Source of the DNA: Sipunculus nudus
Taxonomy: Eukaryota; Annelida; Sipuncula; Golfingiida; Sipunculidae
NCBI GenBank assembly: GCA_026874595.1
Contig: CM049316.1
Coordinates: forward strand, 2,618,339-2,682,338
Length of the DNA stretch: 64,000 bases
Direction of reading: 5' to 3'
Below are positions 11,966-24,089 of the stretch, one piece after another (position 1 is the first letter of the stretch; the number at the start of each line of letters is the position of its first letter). A model generated the notes under the pieces. That model saw only the letters and a program-made list of their open reading frames with translations, was not told the DNA's origin and made no database searches. The position numbers and the translations under genes were made by a program.

Positions 11966-14142
11966 TGATGATTTACGTCAGCCCGAGCAAAAAAAAGGGT
12001 GATAGCGGGGTGGTTGTCAGGCGAGATTTCACAGTAATATGTATGATTCCTGGAATTTCCAGTGTTCTGAATGCTCCTGTTTTATCCAGGGAAAGGAAAT
12101 TTAATCACGGTATAACCTATAAATTGAAGGAAAACAGCCTTAGAATATTAACCTATCTACGAAATTTAAATAATTTGCTTTAGCAATATAGTCTACACTT
12201 TCCTATATCCTTAGGATAAACCCGAAAATTCTTGACGGTAACATAAGTTCCCCACCTTACGGTTTTCTCAATATTACCGTGACATGGACAGCTTCATACC
12301 GACACTAAAATATAAACAGTTCTTAACTAAGTCCAGTTTGTAATGTATTATGGATAGGGCTTTTTCAAAGAGACTTCAAACGGTCACTTAATTTAGTGAT
12401 TTCTATTTATATAGCAATGTTCAAGTAATTTTTTTATATCATTAAACCCCAGAGGACGTGATTGAAAATTTTAAAGGCATATTTTTCATGGATGCTTCAT
12501 AAAAAATATGGAGATATTCATTTCATTAAATGTTTAATATTAAACAGTTCTTTTTTAAATATAACACACAGGAGATCCGGAGAAGCCTTTAGTGTCTGAG
12601 GAAATATATAACACGTAACCAGGGTGTCCCAGTTTTTGCGTGCCAAAGCTAAACCACGGACAACTATTTTCAGAATAACCGGCTACCAGGAAGTTTGACT
12701 TGATTGTATCTGAATCAGAGGAAACAGATAATGATGGGGCCTGTGTTTACTAATAAAATGCGTGGTCGTCAATAAAGCTGGCGGGGGAACTGATCATCAC
12801 CTGCGGGGAGGGGTGGGGTAAGGTCCCAACAGCCAGATCCAGTTATACTCATTAGAAGTACTTTTGTGACACTGATAACGGCATCTACGGTTAATTTTCA
12901 GTTCAGAGACACTTTTGAATATTTTTCAACCTAAGTAAGAGCTTCTTGCCACAAACATATCGGAATGAATGAAATAATTTCAACCTACAATTACAGTTTC
13001 AGGGACAGCGCTTTTACTGAAAGTAGAGTTCTTTTGGCTAAATTTGTGGACGACGTCAAAGTGACCCTGCACCGTGCGCCCCCGTATATACCACTATAGC
13101 AAGCAGTTGAACGTATTAAAACTGAATTGTAAAAATGGATCTTGATATTATTATTATTATTTTCAATATTAATAGCCGACAATGGTAAACCTTGTCACCT
13201 TGACATCGATATTGACTAATATAAAAAAAAGATTGTGTCAGTGGAATTCGGATGGCATTTATACGTTTTCTTATTCCGAGCTTTGCCAGGCATTAACAAC
13301 TACTCCTGTAGTGGATTTTATGAAACCGAAGTTGGGCTCTGATTATATAAATTTTTAGTGAAGAATTGTTTGATTATATAACTGTTACAATAAAATACGA
13401 AATTAATAATTAAGAGATTGAGAGTCAAATGATTTAGGACATCATAAATTGTTAAATTTGTGCGAAAATTTCAATTAACCAGGCTTGAATTAAAATGAAA
13501 CCGATATATAAGTGAAAGTGTTCGTATTAAATATCTTAATGCATTCTGGTTATGTCAAACAAGACAAACCGACGGACGAGTTTGTACCTTGAGGGTATGT
13601 GTTAGGAAGGTGAAGTTGATAGATATTTCCCCATCAGTAACCGGCGTATAAATTACCAGCTGTCGTTCACCTGGAAACACACCTGGGCAGTTTGATTAAG
13701 CCGGTCATTAAAAACACCGTCAATCTGTATTACTGTTGTAATGCACCTCCGGGCTGCCTGTCAGATCCTACACTTGTATATGTCAGTCACCTCGTCACTT
13801 GTTTTACCTGTTTCTGTTTAAATCAGAGAGCTACTGCTATGCCCGCTATTCTACTAAACAGCAATAAATAATATTTCCTCTTGACACCTTCACACGCTTG
13901 AATTCAGGCTGCCTGGGTTCATGTATCGCTCCTGCTAACATGGAAGGGTTAATGCACGGCTGGGCGACATCCAACTTATTTTCGCTTACGTGACAGTTGC
14001 TACAATCATACTTCACAATCTGGTATCTCAGTTTCTCTTGATGAACAGGGGATAACTATAGCATATTGGTTAGCGTACTAGTTGGAGGACGTAAGCCAGC
14101 TTAAATATATTGCCCCTCTCTTTATTTCCCTCACACACACAC

Positions 14143-14144
<2 letters not shown>
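11966..14144. other. No recognisable gene
   Basis: AT-rich sequence. Short frames at 11923-12183 and 12991-13182 show no family resemblance. A GT-rich stretch near 12780-12820 is unremarkable. Confidence 0.45.

Positions 14145-14205
<61 letters not shown>
14145..14205. repeat. (TA)n microsatellite after a (CA)n stretch
   Basis: CA repeats from about 14132 lead directly into uninterrupted TA repeats. Confidence 0.97.
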
Positions 14206-14208
<3 letters not shown>

Positions 14209-14502
14209 TGAAAATAGAGTCTTTTCAATCCTTAGAAAAGACTCCTCTCCAAACCCCGTGCAAAACCCTATCTTGATGGGTTAATAAAAACCTATTTTTT
14301 ATCGAATGGTTAATGTTAACATGCCTTCACCTGATGTTTTTCAAGAAAGGAGTATACATAGAAATAACAAATCTACATGTAACGCCAGCTGAATCTATTT
14401 TTATCTGAATCGCTGAAAAGGTTATCAATTTTTTCCAATAAATAGAAAGCACTCAGAAGCATACCTGCGCAAACGTCTTTTAGCCTACTCCCCGTAAAAT
14501 TT

Positions 14503-14850
14503 CAAGGGGCCCAATCACCTTTCTGACCTTTATATACTAAAGGTAATCCCTTGGAGGTTTTATGAAAATAGGCCATAAAACGTGGATATCACGGCACACA
14601 GGCTGCTTGTTTTGTTTATATCAACGTGTTTATAATATGTGGGGGCCTGCCCAAAAAAAATACAAATTCGACAAGGGCATCTGGCGGCAAGTCAGATAAG
14701 CCAGAGCTGTGCAAATGGCGTTTTCCAACAAGTGACCTTTCCATCTCCGCATATATGCAACCTACCACCTTAGGTTACATGTTTTCCCGTTTGTCAACAA
14801 AGCTGTGTTTACAAACATGTTGTTGATAAACAAGTCCATACGTCCTTCAC
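14503..14850 (+). mobile_element. Possible diverged copy of the AAGGGGCC repeat family
   Basis: Starts with AAGGGGCCCAATCACCT, the same terminus as the ~510-bp elements at 27922-28435 and 60355-60855. Further on it has GTGTTTACAAACATG and TGATAAACA, words also present in those copies. The interior is otherwise poorly matched by eye and the right-hand boundary is a guess. Confidence 0.4.
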
Positions 14851-17529
14851 AGAGGCTTTATAAGAACTGTTCATAACCAGAATAACCCTTAGATCATTAA
14901 TATATACACAGATAAAGCCAGAAATCACATAAATTCTTTCTTGAAAACATTAGGGGACACTAACAACAATTAAAATATTAAACAAAGAACAAAGGGATAC
15001 CTGTATATAGGATAGTCCATCCTCCAACAATAGTTCAATTTGTTGTAAATTTTTTTTAGATATTATGTACTGAAAAACTGACGAGGATATTACCAGTTGT
15101 TGTTGTACGTTCTCAGTTTAATCCATTTAAGGTTCAGACCTGTAGAATCCCCTAGAAGATGTTAAAACCCGTCTGTTTTCTGTTTTTGTACTCAAAGAAG
15201 CCTTTCTCCAAAGGCCTGCCAACGTCATCGTTTTACACTATCGTTATTTTGACGTCATAACCAAACATTGCACCAAACTTCCATGTCAACATAACAATAA
15301 CGAAGCCATTATTTGATACGCGGCCCCTGAAAATTAAGGCTTTAAACGTCGCTTGTCCGCATAATATCTCCAAAAGTTTTTAGGTGGAGGAAAAAGGTTG
15401 GTTCTAGTGTTTACGATCTTTTAGTGGAGGCAGATACTGTGATAATAAGAAAAAACAGGACAAAAAACAACAACTGGTGAATGTGACTGGATCTAAATCC
15501 GATTTCAATAATTTCCGGTCCATCCTAACTTTTTTCAATGATTCTCTTTTACCAGTGGTCCATCCTTTCACAAACCCAATTGAATTTCATTGAGAAATGA
15601 TCTTAGATATTACCAAGATAAACAGACTTGGGTATATTTGAACAAACAGTTGACCCTATTTTGGTAGTATATTTTGAAACATTTGTAATTATGGCGTTTT
15701 GTGTAGATCTAACCAGTTCCGCAAGTTTTGTTTCATGGAATGAAATGCGATTTTTATGCCAACGAGTAAATAACTGAATTATCTATCACGCTTTTCAAGG
15801 CTAAATACGCAATATAAGGCTCTGCTTTCAGTTTGCAAATATTCTGTTATATTTATGTAATAATGATATATTATTTGTCATATTTTCATTTACAGTTCAT
15901 TTTAATAAATTAATATCATATAAATAAATATAATCAATGAAAGTGAACAGAGATTCACATTTATTTTGAATCCTTTATAATCGATTAACGAGTAAATACT
16001 AAGATATAGCCTATAAACAGTATAGGACGACCCGTCATGTAATTAAAGTCAAGCTTAGTAACAAGTTTGAGCAACTCTGAAATTGAATTGAAATATACCT
16101 TGACCTGGCCTAGTCACATGCCGTGACGGAGGTTAAAGCACGTTTTGTTATTTAAACTTTGTAACAACTGATACAGCTGTAGTATTGTTGGTATTGTGTA
16201 GCATGAGTTTTAACATGTGTACTGAATCATATACAAAGTTGGTTCTAAAGTCAGTTCTGGTGCAAAATAAATGAGTTATTGTAACAAATGATGAGTTGAT
16301 GATGTTTTTACAGAATAATGACACCAAGATAGGGATGTCATATGAACATACAGAGTCTAACCCAGTACCTATTCTTGGCACACTGCCAATTTTGTCCACA
16401 CGTAGATTGTTTGTGTCAGGTGTACATAGGAACTGTGCCAAAGCGACTGTATAATATATTTAGCTTTTTACGCAAATCACTGCCAGCTAGCCAAGGTCTA
16501 TCAATGATTTATATCGACATTTCGTGCGTTGCTTTTTAATCTGACACACATGCTGTCTCGGCTTGTCCGACAAACAACACATATTTCAATGCCATAATAT
16601 GTAAGGTGCCAGTCTAACAACGCGTATTTGACATGCATGTGGCAAAGCATCACGTTCCCGTATAGTAGTGTTATCGCCCTTAAATGTAGGAGCAAAAAAA
16701 TCTCATGACACTTCTATGTAACTTTTCGTTTCATTTCGTATTCTGATAAGGATAACCCCATTTTTGATCGACCCATACCATACAATTCGTTTACATAAAT
16801 ATATGTACCATTATACATATATTCCAACAAGAAATTCCCAAAGCTGCAATATCCTGATATCCATCTTGAAAGCTATACATTAAAATAAAAAAGACGTATT
16901 ATACAGGTATTTCATCTAATGCTAATGCATAACTTCCTTATTTTATAGTTACATATTCTCAAATATTATTAAGAAGAGCGGAAAGATTAAATATAAATAA
17001 TGCCAACATCCTCGCCGTTATAGAAAATAACCTAAATTTCTGGAAATCCGTGTTGTGTTTGCTATAAGGTTCGAACTTTGTAGGATATGCAAGATAGAAT
17101 CAACATTTTGTTAATGACTTTGAAAAATTCACATAAATTGTTTCAATTATTTGCTAAATCCAGTTCAAGCAAACTGTAAAATAAAAAATATACTGGTCAT
17201 TGATAGCGATATATTAAATAGATAAGCCAAATTATTATTACTTTTGTTAATATAAAGAGCCAAGCATCCTGAAAAATACGATAAAACAATCGTGTTTTCT
17301 TTAATAGAGCACATTACCTAGTTGGTCAAATATATTTTCATATTCTAAGTTTGCATGAAAATAAATGCATATCATTTGTTTCACTATTTCTCTTACAGGT
17401 ATTGGAGCTTATGCCCTTTTCTGAGTCATCTTGATAACTCCAATTTTGCAAGCAAATAAAACAGCAGAATCTGATTCCGCTGCATCATCAACATTTAAAA
17501 GCAATCGTGTAACGTAGTTACAAACACGA
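14851..17529. other. No recognisable gene
   Basis: AT-rich sequence. Frames of 64-97 codons on both strands near 16148-16695 overlap one another and have no domain I recognise. No repeat of note was seen. Confidence 0.45.
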
Positions 17530-17681
17530 CCACATGGGTGCAGCACATACCAAGTCTGGAGAAACTGACATGTCGTCTACAGCTGTTACTCTTCTTCAGT
17601 GCATGTCGCCATATGGCAGTAATTTGTTGGAGGACAGTTATGTGATAATATTGTGAAAATCGAACTTGTGTAATTTTGTCG

Positions 17682-17743
<62 letters not shown>

Positions 17744-18006
17744 ATAGTATATGTTACGCTCATGTATTCTCTTGTCACACACATTATACGTTATATAATG
17801 AAGCAGGACCGACTGCATATTTACATTGTTGATACAGCTGTATCAGTTGTATCACCACATGGGTGCAGCACATACCAAGTCTGGAGAAACTGACATGTCG
17901 TCTACAGCTGTTACTCTTCTTCAGTGCATGTCGCCATATGGCAGTAATTTGGTGGAGGACAGTTATGTGATAATATTGTGAAAATCGAACTTGTGTAATT
18001 TTGTCG

Positions 18007-18052
<46 letters not shown>

Positions 18053-18141
18053 ATAGTATATGTTACGCTCATGTATTCTCTTGTCACACACATTATACGT
18101 TATATAATGAAGCAGGACCGACTGCATATTTACATTGTTGA
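17530..18141. repeat. Recent ~300-bp tandem duplication with (TA)n in each copy
   Basis: The first copy runs 17530-17832 and the second 17855-18141, separated by about 22 bp that contains TACAGCTGTATC. The copies are almost identical: one visible substitution (TTGTTGGAGG against TTGGTGGAGG), plus a longer (TA)n tract in the first (17684-17738) than in the second (18009-18048). The near-identity suggests a recent duplication or an assembly artefact around the TA tract. Confidence 0.93.
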
Positions 18142-18367
18142 GCTCTTTATAATCCCTTTATGACATATAGTTGCTCTTCAGAGTATGGTATATGGCAAAA
18201 CTGATTTAATGTCAGTCCACACTGATGAGTACAGCATGTGTTTCTTAAACAGGTGTAGATTTTAAACAAGAGCAAATTTAGATCTAGTGCGATAAAACAA
18301 CGACCTCACGAGTATTTAATTAATACAGTGAGTATTTAGTGGGTAATAAATATGTCATTGCCTGACA

Positions 18368-18806
18368 TTGAGTCTATATTCCATACTCCAAAATGTGCAT
18401 GGATACCAAACATTCTCAATGGAAATTATTGAGCGTGAAGTTTTTAAATTTCTTTTAGAAGAAATTGGTTTATATATTCAAGCTTTGATACAAACTAATA
18501 TTTCCAATTCAAATGAATTTGAAATATTTTCATCACTGCTAATACTTTATCAACATATGATACTAAGTTATAATCGTTACAAACTATCTTACCCCTGGAT
18601 AAAATAACAGCACAACAGCTATCAAAGAAACTTATTTAGGGTAACAAATACTCCCTACATAAAGGAAAAAGTTATCATTTATGGCATGGTCAAAAGCCAA
18701 AATATTTTCGAGATTTATTTGATGGTACCAAATTTATTGAAGAAAACTATATAAAACAGAAACTGGAGGAAAAGAGAAACTGGATTATTGAATATTATTT
18801 AGAATA
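18368..18806 (+). other. Degenerate open frames, unrecognised
   Basis: A 79-codon frame at 18368-18607 is followed, in another phase, by an open stretch at about 18666-18806 that reads YHLWHGQKPKYFRDLF and ends in a charged KLEEKRNW-type helix. The two could be pieces of one decayed protein, since both are rich in aromatic and charged residues unlike the random frames nearby. I do not recognise the family and there is no clear start or splice signal. It may simply be an AT-rich chance frame. Confidence 0.2.
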
Positions 18807-19322
18807 ATTGACCATGAACAATCCTAAAAGACTAGTGAAATGCAGAATATAACAATGAGTGTATTCACAGGTAAAACGACTATAAAAATTAAGGAACAGA
18901 AAATGAAATTTTCTACGATATACTAGTAGAGAAAAAATATGTCTCGAGCAATATATAAAATATCGAAGAAAAAACTTAATATTCACAGTGTAATCCCTTG
19001 GGAAGTAAAACACCATGTAAGAACACCGCCGAATTAAATTGTAGACCGTTGTACAACGTAATCCCTTATAGCTCAAGGTTTGCAAGATGAGACAAGTCGG
19101 TGAACCCTTATATTCATGCGCTTGTAATTTTTATTGATTTCACCTGGTTGATTAACATTGCATCATGATTGAACCGTCAAGTATGTTATGTGAACCATCT
19201 GGGATTACAGTGGTCAACCAACTTTGTTTGTGAGAAAATAGGAATTTTTAATTTTGGAATATGCTCTGTTTGGTGTTCCAAAGGAACATTTGTAACCACC
19301 GTTCAAACTGCACCAGTGAAGT
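18807..19322. other. No recognisable gene
   Basis: Spacer before the L2-type LINE. Overlapping short frames occur on both strands, without motifs. Confidence 0.4.
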
Positions 19323-19612
19323 GTGACCATTGGCTTTGGACTCAACACCTTTGACACTGTCATTCTAAGAGAGTTGTTTTCTAGCAGTGCAAGTTTTGAT
19401 CCGGTGCTTTTGTCGCACTCTAAGATTCATGGTATTCAAAGACATACAGTCAGGGGAAGCAAAGCAGGCCGTTCCCAACAAAGGCCAATTAGAGCTGTTA
19501 TATCACGGCAAAGACATAACAGATCAGCTCAACTGGCCACAGGTAGGAATGTAAATAACCTCATCTTGCCTGAACTAATTGCCGTTAATGATTCTAGGTC
19601 AGAGTTCATCAA

Positions 19613-20276
19613 GTGTGCCCATTTTTTGCCAGGTCAGTCAGACAGAAATCTAACCTAATGGATAAGACGGCTGGTATCTCTTACATTATAACTGACAACA
19701 ACATTTATATTTTATGTATAACAGAGTCATGGATCAGAAATAACATAATTGATAATCAGGTGCTTTGTGAGCTGACACCTTGGGGCTTTATGTTTAACAA
19801 TTTGCCAAGGACAAATAAGAGAGTGTGGTGGGGGGGGGGGGGCTAGTAATCATGTATTGCAGTTCCATCAAGTTGTAAGTGCAGAAGGAAACATCTCGTA
19901 TTTCCTTTGAATGTCTAAACATTAGAGTCACATATGCTCTGGCCCTGCTCTCACTTTGGATTATTTTCAGATCACCAACATCGGGGCTGTTTAATATCTG
20001 CCAAATGATAGCAGTGCAATCATGTTTCTGTGTCTCCTGGTGAGAGTAAATTTATGTCAGCATGTGAACATCCCCACGCACCAAGGAGGACATAGTCTTG
20101 ATCTGGTAATTACTGCAGGCTCCGATCCCATTATTGATAATGTGGCAATTGATATGTCTATTAAAGCAGATCACCGGACAGTGAAGTTTCATTTACGTGC
20201 TCCAAATCCAGCTCAAAAAAGGAAGACTATTGTAACAAGGAAGTGGAGAGACCTGGTAACTGAGAGGTTTACCTAG
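19613..20276 (+). pseudogene. L2-type LINE endonuclease region, broken
   Basis: APE-type endonucleases nick target DNA to prime reverse transcription. The N-terminal part at 19613-19846 contains ARSVRQKSNLM and an ITESW motif (the catalytic Glu-containing motif of APE-like LINE endonucleases), then LPRTNKR before running into a G13 run that destroys the frame. The C-terminal part at about 20040-20276 contains VNIPTHQGGHSLDLVIT, then DMSIKADHRTV where related proteins have the final S-D-H motif. A frameshift separates both parts from the upstream basic segment at 19323-19658. Confidence 0.75.
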
Positions 20277-20759
20277 GATCTCCGTCCATGCTTGCAGGAA
20301 GACCACATAACGTCGGTGAAACAGTATAACACCATGCTATCACGTTGTCTGGATAAATACTGCCCGGTAGTATGACGTGAAAGTGTGATAAGACTAAACA
20401 CCGAGTGGTTCACATCACAGAAGAAGGCAGCAAAAAGGTATATAGGAAACTAGAGAGACGGTATAAGAGGACAGGTCTTATTATCCATCATGGGATCTAC
20501 AAGCATAAAGGCGTGAGGTCCAAACAATGCGGGGAAAGCAAAGGTTCAGTTGACAATCTGCAGATTGAAGCAACACAAAACCAGAAACAAATCTATTTAG
20601 ACTGATCGTGCAGCCTTGAGACGGCACCCATCTGGCTTCTTAAAGACTGTAAACAGACCCTGGCATCAAGCCTCACATGCATTGTAAATACTTCACCATC
20701 TTCAGGAGAGTTTACATCTGACCTCAAGGAGGCTACCATGTTTTGAAATAGTCATTCCT

Positions 20760-21977
20760 CGATTCCGAGTTTCTCAAGAACTATCGCCCAATCTCAAATC
20801 TACCTTTCCTCTTAAAACTGATAGAGAGAGAGAGAGAGTGGTCTCAGAACAGTTAACTTCACACCTTGAAGTCAACAATATGATTAGCAAGTTTCAGTCA
20901 GCCTATAAACACCATCATTCGACCGAATCAGCTTTAATCCGTGTGGAAAGGGGGGGGGGGGCATAATTTATTTGTTCTCCTGGACCTGTCTTCTGCTTTC
21001 GACACCATCGACCATGGACTGTTATTGGGAAACACTTGAGGAACAGATTAGGGTCACTGGCACAGCCCTACAGTGGTTAAGGTCATACATATCTGATCGA
21101 TAGCAGAGAGTTGGCATAGCAGGGGTAACATCAGATGACGGAGTGCTTAGTTCAGGGGTGCCCCAAACATCCGTGGCTCTTTACCACATATACTCAGCCA
21201 TTACTAGATGCCCTTCACGATATGGACTTTCATATCTACGCTTATGATATACAGTTGTACCCAGCATTCCAACCACGCAGCCTAAATTTTACAAAACTAG
21301 CTGTAACCACCATTCAGGAGTGCTTCTGTAAAGAACTGGATGTCATCAAATTTTCTTAAACTAAAATACATAGGTACTGATTATAACATATACAGCCCTG
21401 TCAAATCATCTTCATCCCATCACTCTGCAGCTGGGGGGGGGGGGGGGGTATACTATCAGACCTAGCCAGCAGGTGACCTGGGAGTCACCTTTGACTCCAC
21501 GATGAGATTGAAAACTCATATTTGAAATGTTTGCAAAAGCGCATACCAACAGCTCCACAACATTAACCGAATAAGGAAGTATCTCACTGAAGACGCGACA
21601 AAGTCCCTCGTCAATGCATTTATTACTTCTCGCTTGGACTACTACAAAAGTCTTCTGCGCGGTCTCTTGGACGCCTTCAGCGAGTGCAAAACACAGCAGC
21701 TCGACTTGTGACGGGTACGAAAAGACTAGCACACATTTCACCTGTGCTCCAGGAGCTTCATTGGCTCCCTGTATCAGATAGAATAAAGCTTAAGGTTGCC
21801 CTACTTACATATAAAGCGCTAAATGATCTAGCACCAGCTGATTTGTCTGAACTCCTCACACCATACAAACCTTCGAAGACCCTCCGGTCTTGGGGTAGAA
21901 ATCTGCTAGTAGTGCCTTCATATAATCTGAAGACCTACGGAGGGAGATCTTTCCCCCATGTAGCACCTGTGACATAG
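20760..21977 (+). pseudogene. L2-type LINE reverse transcriptase and C-terminus, broken
   Basis: The RT polymerises cDNA from LINE RNA. Family blocks are recognisable in order in shifting frames: NYRPISNLPFLLK-like near 20775, a SAFDTIDHGLL palm block near 20995-21030, GVPQ near 21158, then the catalytic motif at 21237-21248. That motif reads YAYD where active enzymes have YADD, so a catalytic aspartate is lost. The C-terminal segment is clean at 21684-21977 (AARLVTGTKR, ELHWLPVSDRIKLKVALLTY). G-runs at 20950-20961 and 21433-21448 shift the frame. Clearly inactive. Confidence 0.8.
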
Positions 21978-22302
21978 AATAGCTTACCAGATGATTAACG
22001 AGATGCCCATACACCATAGTTTAATGGACTGAAGACGTACCTTTTTATAGATTCTTATGACCTGTAAGTAAGTAAATATAACCAGTGATAAAGATCAAAG
22101 GTCTGTAAATACATTATATTTGTTTCTTAACTTACCAAACTGATAATTTTATTACCATTTAGTCATATTTTAACCATTTTAGTCCTTGACTTGCATAAAT
22201 TAACTTTTATCGCTTAAACCTTTACTATCACAATTTTTATTGTATTAGCGCTTGTGACCATTTCGCTGGATGAGCGCTTTATAAATGTGCAATAATAAAA
22301 AA

Positions 22303-22779
22303 TGTTATATTTGAAACACAAAAGACAACTTGTGTCATTTGCTGTTTAACTATAAAATGGTGAAAATAATTTGTCGTATATTACAGATAAACGTAACATG
22401 GAAACATAGTATTAGGGTATGGTATTTTGTTCGATTTGAATACCAATTTAGCATTCATTAAAATATGCATCAGCATAATAACACGCCATATTTAAAGCAC
22501 AAGTGGGTTCAAAAATGATTATAAACTTATATTTCATCAAATCTTATCATTAAACATATCAACAGAGGCTTGTGTTTTCATCAGAGTATTACATGAACTG
22601 AAAACATTGATAGATAATTTACAGTTGTGATGATGATGAAAAGGTGAACTATAGTGACGTTGATGACGCGCTGCAGTAATGAAAATCTATTTATATTGAT
22701 GATGAAGACGAAGATTTTACTTAATTGTGGAGTACAACGTGACTTTGGTGATGAATGCTAGTGTATGATTATACGTTAC
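22303..22779. other. No recognisable gene
   Basis: AT-rich, GATGAT-rich spacer downstream of the LINE tail. Confidence 0.4.
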
Positions 22780-22959
22780 TCAAGTGATTATAATAAGAAA
22801 GAAAGATAAAATATCATATTTACATGAATAATGCAACTAAGATGTCATAACAGGGATGATGATGTGATTAGTCATTCGATAATGCTGATTTTGATTATCA
22901 TATTACTCTATAGATGACATAGCTATATATTGAATGTATTATGACATATATGGAGCAGT

Positions 22960-23014
<55 letters not shown>

Positions 23015-23225
23015 CCGGTTTCGCCTCATCAACAATTGCGATATCGGTTTTCTTCATTTCTTTTTTGTACGGTAGGGTGCCCTTGGTCCATAGCGACAGG
23101 TGGATACAATGTCGGAACATTTGTTCAGTAAATTATTTTGTTGCTTGCTTCTCGGCCGAGCACAAGTTGCACTGACGTGTAAAGGCCATTAATGTGTTTG
23201 ATTGCTGGATTATGGACTGGGGGAA
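22780..23225. repeat. Dispersed repeat containing a (TA)n core, copy 1
   Basis: Closely matches 51195-51700. Shared blocks include TGATGTCATAACAGGGATGA on the left and, right of the TA tract (22965-23012), CAACAATTGCGATATCGGTT, GGGTGCCCTTGGTCCAT and GTTTGATTGCTGGATTATGG. The TA tract occupies the same place in both copies, so it travels with the family. I see no coding capacity and could not define termini. Confidence 0.85.
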
Positions 23226-23417
23226 ATTTTGTCCATGCATGTTTTGCAAGCTCTATTTCGTTTGAATTGGTCCTGTGTTTGAACGATTGTTGTGATTGTA
23301 ATACCTTTGTTTAAACCTCCAGTCATACCTTAACATATCATGCTCTGTTGCTAAACATGCATAAAGCGGTGTGTGACCCCATAAGGAATATATATATATG
23401 TGTGTGTGTGTGTGTAA

Positions 23418-24060
23418 CCAGAGACTTAGGTAGGATGGTTGACATAAATCGTAAGATTAATTTTAATTCCATTCTTTCAGGTATAGTAAATAAATTTTTT
23501 TGTTAAAATAACGAACCCAAACACTTGGTGCCAGTCGATGCCGAGAAATTTAGTTAGTGTGGTGTAAGAGATCATTCATCACTCACATATATCCCCCCCC
23601 CCCCCCATTTCACCTGAGCTAGTCAGATTGAATGCAAATATCTGTTAGTTAGGCGAGATAGAAAACATTGTTTTGTCTTCTAATTACAGGACTCACAATC
23701 CTTCACCTTTCCTTTATAGCCCTCTGGGAGTTTTCTCGCTTCGAAGTCCACTGTTGGAAGAACCAAGATTTGTAGTTCGGAATAATTGAAAATTTATCGA
23801 TCAAAATATGATTTGTGTGAAATGACCTCTTCACTACGTTCTTACTTTAATAGGAGAATCGTTTTAACCAAATAATAAGTTTAGTTTTCCTTCACCCAAA
23901 AGCATTTCAAAGCATAGTATAGAAATATACAAATCAGATTTTCCCGTCCATGCATCACTGCTGCCCTCTTTTGAATACTAGGAAGACATTTTTTACCTCA
24001 GTTAAGCGATGTTATCCTTTTTTTTTTATCAAGTATATTTTGCCATGGTGAACAGAATTT
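23418..24060. repeat. Large dispersed repeat, R segment, internally deleted copy
   Basis: Matches the R segment beginning at 38498 (blocks GGATGGTTGAC, GAGATCATTCA, the C-run, CTGTTGGAAGAACCAA and GGAATAATTGAAAATTTATC), with C14 at 23593-23606 corresponding to C15 at 38692-38706. Compared with the 38.5-41.5 kb copy, about 2 kb of R is missing before segment S begins at 24090. Confidence 0.85.
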
Positions 24061-24089
24061 GATAAGACCTAAAATAATAATTCCATGTA

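Larger units (their letters stand above)
19323..22302 (+). mobile_element. Decayed L2/CR1-type non-LTR retrotransposon
   Basis: The order of parts is that of an L2/CR1-clade LINE: a basic region upstream, an APE endonuclease, a reverse transcriptase, the LQRVQN...AARLVTGTKR C-terminal segment, and a 3' tail. The tail ends in a TGAGCGCTTTATAAATGTGC motif (about 22271-22290), followed by an A-rich end. GCGCTTTATAAATG-like 3' tails are typical of this clade. Many frameshifts and stops are present and no full frame survives. Three long G-runs (19830-19842, 20950-20961, 21433-21448) lie inside formerly coding sequence, two of them where related proteins have glycine-rich stretches. The 5' boundary is approximate. 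Confidence 0.85.
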
